The position numbers were made by a program, and so were the translations under genes. The notes under the pieces were generated by a model. The model made no database searches and had not been told where the DNA came from. It was given only the letters and a program-made list of their open reading frames with translations. From Inia geoffrensis (lineage: Eukaryota; Chordata; Mammalia; Artiodactyla; Iniidae), in the NCBI GenBank assembly GCA_036417435.1, contig CM070902.1, positions 139,737,886-139,801,885 of the forward strand: a stretch of DNA of 64,000 nucleotides. Reading direction: 5' to 3'. This document shows, in pieces, positions 56,320-64,000 of this stretch; position 1 is the stretch's first letter; the number at the start of each line of letters is the position of its first letter.

Positions 56320-59004
56320 ATGAGTGGGACAAGACGACGGAGTAGCAAGACCCTGAGCTCACCTCCTCTCACGAGCACACCAAAACCACAAGTATATAAA
56401 GAACAACCATCTGTGAAAAAGACTGAAATCTACTAGAAAAGGTCTTCTACAACTAAAGACATAAAGAAGAAACCACAATGAGATGGGTAGGAGGGGTGGA
56501 CTCGTGATATAATAAAATCCCATAACCCCCAGCTGGGCAACCCACAGACTGAAGAATAATCATATTGCAAAGGTTCTCCCACAGGAGTAAGAGTTCTAAG
56601 ACAAATGTGAGGCTCCCCAGAGCCAGGGATTCTGGCACCAGGAAGATGAGCCCCCAGAGCATTTGGCTTTAAAGGCCAGTGGGGCTTCATTGCAGGAGCT
56701 CCATAGGACTAGGGGAAATAGAGATTTCACTCTTAAAGGGCACACACAAAATCTCACACCCACTGGGACATGGGCAAAAGCAGTAATTTTAGGAGCTTGG
56801 GCCAGACCTACCTGCTGGTCTTGGAGAATCTCCTGGAGAGGCAGGGGGGCAGCTGCAGCTCACTGGTGGCAGACATAATTGGGAACATTCAACCACATGT
56901 ATTCAATACATTGCCGCTGCTGGCAGCTGACATCCTGGATCATTAGTGCCAAGACCTGGCACTACCTAACAGCCTCCAGGTGCCAGTGCTGGGACTCCTC
57001 AGGGCAAACAACTAACTGGGCATGACACAGCCCCACCCATCAGCAGAAAGGCTACCTAAAGATTTCCCGAGCCTACAGCCACCTTTAGACACACCCCTAG
57101 ACACAGATCTGCCCACCAGAGGGCCAAGACCCAACGACACCTACCAGGGGGCAGGCACCTGCCCCTCCAACCAGCAAGCCTGCACAAGCCTCTAGAGCAG
57201 CTTCACTCACCAGGAGGCACACAGCAGAAGCAAGAAAACTACCATTCCACAGCCTGTAGAACAAGTCCAACAACGCAGGAGGCCAGACCCTTCCCTGGAA
57301 CCAGCTGGGCCCTGGCTCTGCCCATTAGCAGGCCAACACAACCTTTGGAACATTGTAAACCCTATACTCAACTGTGTCAGGCCCCACCCCAAACAATGAT
57401 CTGAAATGAACTCTGGGATCCCCGGGCCCTGCAGCCAGACTATAGGAACCAGCTCTGCCTGCCAGTAGTCTGGCACTAACCCCAGAATTGGACTTCACCT
57501 GCCAGTGGGTGGGCAACAGTTCAAGAGTCTTTGGTACCCTGACTCTACACACAGTGAGCCAGAACTAGCCCCGGGACCCACTAGGGCTCTGCAACCAGCC
57601 ACCTCATGACCAAGCCCCACTACACCTATCCTTCTGAAACTATTCCAAAACCTTGCAGAGAAAGAAACACTTATGAACTCATTCTATGAGGCCAGCATCA
57701 CCCTGATACCAAAACCAGACAAAGAGATTACCAAAAAAAAATAATAACAGACCAATATGAACATAGCCGCAAAAATCCTCAACAAAATACTTGCAAACCT
57801 AATCCAACAGTACATTAAAAGGATGATACACTATGATCAAGTGGGATTTATCCCAGGGATGCAAGGATTTTCAATATCTGTAAATCAATCAATATAATAC
57901 ACTACTTTAATAAATTGAAGAATAAAAATCATATGATCATCTCAATAGATGCTGAAAAAGCTTTTGATAAAATTCAATATCTAGTTATGATTAAGAAAAC
58001 TCTCCAGAAAGTAGGCATAGAGGGAACAACCTCAACATAATGAAGGCCATATATGACAAACCCACAGCTAACATTATACCTAGTGTTGAAAATCTGAAAG
58101 CATTCCCTCTGAGATCAGTAACAAGAAAAAGATACCCACTCTCACCACTTTTATTCAGCATAGTTTTGGAAGTCCTAGCCAGAGCAATCACAGAAGAAAA
58201 AGAAATAAAAGGGATCCAAACTTGAAAAGAAATAAAACTGTCACTGTTCGCAGATGATATGATACTATACACAGAAAATCCTAAAGACACTGCCAGAAAA
58301 GCACTAGAGCTCATCAATGTATACATAACATTGCAGGATACAAAATTAATATACAGAAATCTGTACACTAACAACGAAATACCAGAAAGAGTAATTAAGG
58401 AAACAATTCCATTTACTGTTGCATCAAAAGGAATAAAATATCTAGGAATAAACCTACTTAAGCAGGCATAAGACCTGTACTCCAAAAACTATAAGATGCT
58501 GATGAAAGAAACTGAAGACAACACAATCAGATGGAAAGATATACCATGTTCTTGGATTGGAAGAATCAATATTGTTAAAATCACCATACTTCCCAAGGCA
58601 ATCTACAGATGAAATGCAATCCCTATCAAATTACCAATGGCATTTTTCACAGAAATAGAACAAAAAATTTTTTAGTTTGTATGGAAACACAAAAGACCGC
58701 AGTAGGCAAAGCAAACTTGAGAAAGAAAAACAAAGCTGGAATCACGCTTCCTGACTTCAGACTATACTGCAAAGCTACAGTAATCAAAACAATATGATAC
58801 TAGCACAAAAACAGACACATAAATCAATGAAACAAGATAGAAAGCCCAGAAATATATCCATGCACTTACTGTCAATTAATCTATGACAAAGGTGGCAAGA
58901 ATATACAATGGAGAAGAGACAGTGTCTTCAATAAGTAGTGCTAGAAAAACTGGACAGATACATGCAAAAGAATGAAATTAGAACATTATCTACCACCATA
59001 TACA

Positions 59005-59305
59005 AAAATAAACTCAATGGGCTTCCCTTGTGGCGCAGTGGTTGAGAATCTGCCTGCTAATGCAAGGGACACGGGTTCGAGCCCTGGTCTGGGAGGATCC
59101 CACATGCTGCAGAGCAACGAGGCCCATGAGCCACAACTACTGAGCCTGTGCATCTGGAGCCTGTGCTCCGCAACAAGAGAGGCTGCGATGGTGAGAGGCC
59201 CGCACACCACGATGAAGAGTGGCCCCCGCTTGCCACAACTAGAGAAAGCCCTCGCTCCAAAACAAAGACCAAACGGCAAAAATAAATAAATTAATTAATA
59301 AACTC
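59005..59305 (+). mobile_element. CHR-type SINE, hybrid body
   Basis: Head 'gggcttcccttgtggcgcag', 'cacgggttcgagccctggtc', mixed body ('gtgcatctggagcctgtgct' then 'gatgaagagtggcccccgct') and an (AATA)n tail. 'aataaactc' flanks it on both sides. Confidence 0.9.
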
Positions 59306-59837
59306 CTACCCCCAACATCTTCTAAAAAATAAAAAAAATAAAAAAAAAAAAAAACTCAAGATCGATTAAAGATCTATATGTAAGACCAGATACTATAAGA
59401 CTTCTACAGGAAAAGATAGGCAGAACGTGCTTTGACATAAATCGCAGCAATATTTTTTTTGGATCCATCTCCTGGAGTAATGGAAACAAAAATAAGCCAA
59501 TGGGCCTAGTTAAGCTTAAACACTTTTGCATACCAAAGGAAACCATAAACAAAACAAAGAGACAACTTAAGAGATGGGAGAAAATATTTACAAACAATGC
59601 TACTGACAAGGGATTCATTTCCGAAATATACAAAGAGCTGATACAGCTCAATATCAAAAAAAAAAAAACCCAGTCAAAAAATGGACAGAAGACCTAAATA
59701 GACATTTCTCCAAAGAAGACATACAGATGGCCAACAGGCACATGAAAATATACTCAACATTGATAATTATTAGAGAAATGCAAATCAAAACCACAATGAG
59801 GTATTACCTCACACCGATCAGAATGGCCATCATTAAA

Positions 59838-60061
59838 ATGTCTACAGGGCTTCCCTGGTGGCGCAGTGGTTGAGAGTCTGCCTGCCGATGCAGGGGACAC
59901 GGGTTTGTGCCCCAGTCCGGGAGGATCCTGCATGCTGCGGAGTGGCTGGATCCGTGATCCATAGCCACTGGGCCTGCACGTCCGGAGCCTGTGCTCCGCA
60001 ATGGGAGAGGCCATGACAGTTAGAGGCCCGTGTACCGCAAAAAAAAAAAAAAAAAGTCTAC
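59838..60061 (+). mobile_element. CHR-type SINE, poly-A subtype
   Basis: Complete, from 'gggcttccctggtggcgcag' to 'gtaccgc' plus A17. 'gtctaca' at both edges is the target duplication. Several CpG-decay substitutions make it older than the copy at 27961. Confidence 0.92.
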
Positions 60062-60761
60062 AAATAATAAATGCTGGGGAGGGTATAGAGGAAATGGAGA
60101 ATGTAAATTGGTTCAGCCACTATGGAGAACAGTATGGAGGTTCCTTAATAAAGTAAAAATGGAGTTGCCATATGATCCAGCAATCCCACACCTATGCATA
60201 TATCCAGGAAAAACTATAATTCAAAAAGATACATGAACCCCAATGTTCATAGCAGTACTATTTACAATACAGAATACATAGGAGCAACCTAAATGTCCAT
60301 TGACAGATGAATTGATAAAGAAGCTGTGGTATATATATACAATGGAATATTAGTCATAAATAAGAATGAAATAACGCCATTTGCAGCAACATGGATGGAC
60401 CTACAGGTTATCATATTAAGTGAAGTCAGACAGAGAAATACAAATATCATATGATATCATTGTATGTGGAATCTTAATGGTGCAAATGAACTTATTTACA
60501 AAACAGAAATAGACTCACAGACATAAGAAAGAAACGGTTACCAAAGGGTTAAGCAAGGGGTTTCAGTGGGGATAAATTAGGAGCTTGGGATTAACTGATA
60601 CACATCACTATATATAAAATAGATAAACTACAAGGACCTACTGTATGGCACAGGGAACTGTATTCAATATCTTCTAATAATCTATAATGGAAAAGAGTCT
60701 GAAAAAGTTATATATGGATAACTGAATCACTTTGCTGTATACCTAAAACTAACACAATACT

Positions 60762-60980
60762 GTAAATCAACTGGGACTTCCCTGGTGGCGCAATGGTTAA
60801 GACTCCATGTTCCCAATGCAGGGGGCCCAGTTTCAACCCCAGATCTTGGAACTAGATCCCACATGCGTGCCACAACTAAGGAGCTCTCCTGCCACAACTA
60901 AGGAGCCCATGAGCCACAACTAGGACCTGACACAACCAAATAAATAAATAAATAAATATTTTTAAAAATTAAATCAACTG
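60762..60980 (+). mobile_element. CHR-type SINE, short subtype
   Basis: Head 'gggacttccctggtggcgca', 'ccaatgcagggggcccagtt', a short body and an (AATA)n tail, inserted in the younger L1 3' UTR. 'aaatcaactg' is duplicated on both sides (60765 and 60971). Confidence 0.92.
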
Positions 60981-61091
60981 TACTTCAATGAAAACTTTTA
61001 AAAATAAAATAAAGAAACATCAACCTTAAACAACACATTAGACAGATGGACTTAACAGATGCATAAAACATTCCATACAAAAGCAACAGAA

Positions 61092-61286
61092 TACACATAC
61101 TTTTCTTTTTATATACATATATATTTATATATCTTATAGTTATTTATAAATATATATAAATATATTTATATAGTTTTTCAGATTCTTTTTCTTTTCCATT
61201 ATAGATTATTACAAGATATTGAATATAGTTCCCTGTGCCATATAGTAGGTCCTTGTTTATTTACCTAATTGAGTACACATACTTTT
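61092..61286 (-). mobile_element. L1 3' UTR fragment, antisense, AT-rich end
   Basis: The 13-bp target duplication 'tacacatactttt' lies at 61092-61104 and 61274-61286. The insert has a short T run, an AT-rich tract and the reversed L1 3' UTR ('cagattctttttcttttcca', 'tagttccctgtgccatatag'). The usual last ~60 nt of the L1 3' end are absent. Confidence 0.85.
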
Positions 61287-61405
61287 CAAATCCACATGGA
61301 ACATTCTCCAGAATACATCATGAGTTAGGCCACAAAACATGACAATAAATTTAAGAAGACTGAAATCATATCAAGCATCTTTTCCAACCACAATGTTATG
61401 AAACT

Positions 61406-61822
61406 AGAAATCAATTTCAATGGCTTCCCTGGTGGTACAGTGGTTAAGAATCCACCTGCCAGGGCTTCCCTGGTGGCGCAGTGGTTGAGAGTCCACCTGC
61501 CGATGCAGGGGACACAGGTTTGTGCCCCGGTCCGGGAAGATCCCACATGTCGCGGAGGAGCTAAGCCCATGCACCACAACTACCAAGCCTGCGCTCTAGA
61601 GGACGCGAGCAACAAATACTGAAGCCCGCGCACCTAGAGCCCGTGCTCTGCAACAAGACAAGCCACTGCAATGAGAAGCTCATGCACCACAACAAAGAGT
61701 AGCCCCTGCTCACTGCCACTACAGAAAGCCCACGTGCAGCAATGAAGATCCACTGTAGCCAAAAATAAATAAATAAAATAAAAATTTTTTAAAGTTAAAA
61801 AAAAAGTTACAAAGAAATCGAT
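61406..61822 (+). mobile_element. CHR-type SINE with doubled head and mosaic body
   Basis: The first 40 bp (61422-61461) are a SINE head of the 'ttaagaatcc' type. At 61462 a second complete head of the 'ttgagagtcc' type begins and runs to the poly-A-subtype sequence 'cccacatgtcgcgga'. The body then changes to the AATAAA-tail subtype ('gctaagcccatgcaccacaa') with an (AATA)n end. 'agaaatcaat' / 'agaaatcgat' brackets the whole. Confidence 0.85.
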
Positions 61823-61949
61823 TACAGGAAGAAAAGTAGAAAATTCACAAACATGTGGAGATTCAACAACATGGTGCCAAACCACAAATGGGTCAACAAA
61901 TCAAAAGAAAAATTAAAAAATATCTCAAGACCAGGAAAACAAACGGAGC

Positions 61950-63381
61950 TGGAGGAATCAGGCTCCCTGACTTCAGACTATACTACAAAGCTACAGTAAT
62001 CAAGACAATATGGTACTGGCACTAAAACAGAAACATAGATCAATGGAACAAGATAAAAAGCCCAGAGATAAACCCACGCACCTATGGTCAACTAATCTAT
62101 GACAAAGGAGGCAAGGGTATACAACAGAGAAAAGACAGTCTCTTCAATAAGTGGTGCTGGGAAAACTGGACGGCTACATGTAAAAGAATGAAATTAGAAC
62201 ACTCCCTAACACTATACACAAAAATAAACTCAAAATGCATTCGAGACCTAAATGTAAGAACAGACACTATAAAACTCTTAGAGGAAAACATAGGAAGAAC
62301 ACTCTTTGACAAATCACAGCAAGAACTTTCTTGATCCACCTCCTAGAGTAATAGAAATAAAAACAAAAATAAACAAATGGGACCTAATAAAACTTAAAAG
62401 CTTTTGCAAAGCAAAGAAACTACAAACAAGATGAAAAGACAGCCCTCAGAATGGGAAAAAAAAATTGCAAACAAATCAACGGACAAAGGATTAAGCTCCA
62501 AAATATATAAATAGCTCATGCAGCTCAATATTAAAAAAACAAACAACCCAATAATAAAATGGGCAGAAGACCTAAATAGACATTTCTCCAAAGAAGACAT
62601 ACAGATGGCCAAGAAGCACATGAAAAGCTGTTCACCATTACTAATTATTAGAGAAATGAAAATCAAAACTACAATGAGGGGGCTTCCCTGGTGGCGCAGT
62701 GGTTGAGAGTCCGCCTGCCGATGCAGGGGACATGGTTCATGCCCCGGTCCGGGAGGATCACACGTGCCGTGGAGCGGCTGGGCCCGTGAATCATGGCCAC
62801 TGAGCCTGCACATCCCGAGCCTGTGCTCTGCAATGGAAGAGGCCACAAAAGTGAGAGGCCCGCATACTGCAAAAAAAAAAATTACAATGAGGTATCACCT
62901 CACACCCATTAGAATGGGCATCATCAGAAAATCTACAAACAACAAATGCTGGAGAGGGTGTGGAGAAAAGGGAACCCTCTTGCACTGTTGCTGGGAATGT
63001 AAATTGATACAGCCACTATGGAGAACAGTATGGAGGTTCTTTAAAAAACTAAAAATAGAATTACCATATGATCCAGCAATCCCACTACTGGGCATATACC
63101 CAGAGAAAACAATAATTCAAAAAGACACATGCACCCCAATGTTCATTGCAGCACTATTTACAATTGCCAGGTCATGGAAGCAACCTAAATGCCCATCAAC
63201 AAATGAATGGATAAAGAAGATGTGGTACATATATACAATGGAATATTACTCAGCCATAAAAAGGAACGAAATTGGGTCATTTGTTGAGACGTGGATGGAT
63301 CTAGAGACTGTCATACAGAGTGAAGTAAGTCAGAAAGAGAAAAACAAATATCGTATATTAACGCATGTATGTGGAACCTAG
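61950..63381 (+). pseudogene. L1 ORF2 C-terminal part
   Basis: Carries the region after the reverse transcriptase, ending in the conserved C-terminal segment. A Cys-rich motif (spacing Cys-x3-Cys-x7-His-Cys) is at about 62,948-63,001 and the stop follows at 63,379. From about 62,883 to the stop the frame is open, and it even extends upstream through the inserted SINE from 62,764. Earlier parts have frameshifts and a stop ('aaatatataaatagctcatg'). Alone it cannot mobilise anything. Confidence 0.8.
62670..62892 (+). mobile_element. CHR-type SINE, poly-A subtype
   Basis: Head 'gggcttccctggtggcgcag', 'gcatactgc' end plus a pure A tail. The target duplication 'acaatgagg' lies at 62670-62678 and about 62884-62892, within the L1. 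Confidence 0.92.
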
Positions 63382-63604
63382 AAAAATGGTAGAGATGAAC
63401 CAGTATGCAAGGCAGAAACTGAGACACAGATGTAGAGAACAAATGTATGGACCTCAAGCGGGGGAAGTGGTGGAGGTTGGGGGTGGTGGTGGGATGAATT
63501 GGGCAATTGGGATTGACATGTATACACTGATGTGTATAAAATTGATGACTAATAAGGACCTGCTGTAAAAAAAATAAATTTTTAAACTTTTAAAAAAAGA
63601 AGAA

Positions 63605-64000
63605 AAAGAAAACAATCCCATTTTCAATTGCATCAAAAAGAATAAAATACTTAAGAATAAATTTAAGAAGGTGAAAGACCTGTACATCAAAAAGTATAAG
63701 ACAGAGATGAAAGAAATCCAAGATGATACAAATGAATGAATAGAAAGATATTCTGTGCTCCTGGATTGGAAGAATTAATATTAAAATGTCCATACTACCA
63801 AAGCAATCTAATATAGGTTCAATGAAATCCCTATCAAAATTCCAATGGCATTTTTTAGAGAACTAGAACAAATAAACCTAAAATTCAAGTGAAATCACAA
63901 AAGATCCTGAACAGTCAACGCAACCTTGAAGAACAACAAAGCTGGAGGCATCATGCTTCCTGTTTTCAAAATATATTACAAAACTATAGTAATCAAAACA
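63605..64000 (+). mobile_element. Old L1M (part 3): ORF2 after the RT core
   Basis: 'caatcccattttcaattgca', 'gacctgtacatcaaaaagta', 'ctcctggattggaagaatta', 'caatgaaatccctatcaaaa' and 'caaagctggaggcatcatgc' belong downstream of the reverse transcriptase core. The old element ends at 61934 in the linker, so its reverse transcriptase core is missing. It continues beyond the window. Confidence 0.8.

Larger units (their letters stand above)
57625..60240 (+). pseudogene. L1 ORF2 reverse transcriptase to C-terminus remnant
   Basis: Reverse transcriptase landmarks: 'gccagcatcaccctgatacc', 'gatcaagtgggatttatccc', 'atctcaatagatgctgaaaa' and the catalytic FADD box at 58247-58270 (Phe-Ala-Asp-Asp-Met-Ile-Leu-Tyr). 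An in-frame TGA stands eight codons upstream at 58223, with further frameshifts. The Cys-rich C-terminal stretch at 60.06-60.24 kb has lost part of its middle. Two SINEs interrupt it (59,019 and 59,847). The copy is not functional. Confidence 0.8.
56320..61002 (+). mobile_element. Younger L1 with internal deletion, nested in the old L1
   Basis: Begins with a cetartiodactyl-type L1 5' UTR ('gacgacggagtagcaagacc', 'aagaagaaaccacaatgaga', 'caccaggaggcacacagcag'), which runs to about 57.6 kb and jumps directly into ORF2 ('ccttctgaaactattccaaa'). ORF1, the endonuclease and the linker are missing. It then continues through the reverse transcriptase, the C-terminal region and the 3' UTR to a poly-A-like end near 61.0 kb. 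SINEs sit at 59,019, 59,847 and 60,772. An approximate target repeat, 'aaataaataagga' / 'aaataaaataaag', marks the ends. Confidence 0.8.
61015..61934 (+). mobile_element. Old L1M (part 2): ORF2 linker region
   Basis: 'cacattagacagatggactt', 'cacatggaacattctccaga', 'taggccacaaaacatgacaa', 'atcaagcatcttttccaacc' and 'atgtggagattcaacaacat' continue ORF2 from the endonuclease where part 1 stopped. It is interrupted by an antisense L1 fragment (61105-61273) and a mosaic SINE. Confidence 0.8.
61935..63608 (+). mobile_element. 5'-truncated L1 with short 3' UTR
   Basis: Starts within ORF2 ('ggagctggaggaatcaggct') and runs to the ORF2 end and a short 3' UTR that stops at 'aaggacctgctgta', followed directly by an A/T-rich tail. 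It lacks the ~200 bp of 3' UTR seen in the other copies here. 'gaaaacaa' occurs at both edges as a probable target duplication. It is interrupted by a SINE at 62,680. Confidence 0.8.

Noticed and set aside
1..64000. CRISPR array, prophage, operon or other prokaryotic system
   Set aside because: No direct-repeat/spacer arrays, no dense coding, and a clearly mammalian repeat content. The periodic 'cacaactactg' units are internal to SINEs.

Overview
The window is vertebrate nuclear DNA from a cetartiodactyl, most likely a cetacean (whale or dolphin). The main evidence is about 28 tRNA-derived SINEs of the CHR type, which share the head 'cttccctggtggcgcagtgg'. Several belong to the poly-A subtype with a 'gagcggctgggcccgtgag' body that I associate with whales and dolphins. 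They sit among cetartiodactyl-type L1 copies and older MIR, L2, MLT1 and L1M repeats, and I saw no BovB or Bov-tA. No complete protein-coding gene can be supported. The apparent ORFs are fragments of transposons, readings through SINEs, or chance frames.

Layout. 1-42.3 kb: AT-rich intron-like or intergenic DNA with scattered SINEs, L2, MIR, L1 and MLT1 pieces, a U6 snRNA retropseudogene (20.1 kb) and a small mRNA-tail retrocopy (30.7 kb). 42.3-43.7 kb: the only CpG island. It carries a strong splice donor on the minus strand (exon end at 42,624), so it is probably the promoter and first, largely untranslated exon of a gene read leftwards. In that case 1-42,623 would be its first intron or gene body. 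A second good donor on the plus strand (after 43,807) makes a divergent transcript possible. I cannot name the gene. 43.7-52.4 kb: upstream or intergenic DNA with an interrupted antisense L2, MIR, old L1 and SINEs. 52.5-64.0 kb: a nested L1 cluster in which an old L1M with recognisable 5' UTR, ORF1 and endonuclease remnants is split by a younger L1 (56.3-61.0 kb), an antisense L1 3' fragment (61.1-61.3 kb), another 5'-truncated L1 (61.9-63.6 kb) and several SINEs.

The most interesting material is how these insertions were made. One L1 tail appears to carry about 370 bp of foreign 3' flank between 20-bp target duplications (7.5-8.0 kb). A second composite L1 joins two L1 3' UTRs inside one 11-bp duplication (14.1-14.8 kb). 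A third carries an inverted 49-bp copy of its own target flank (41.5-41.9 kb). A SINE at 61.4 kb has a duplicated head and a mosaic body. All element calls come from reading the sequence against remembered family features, so subfamily names and ends are approximate.
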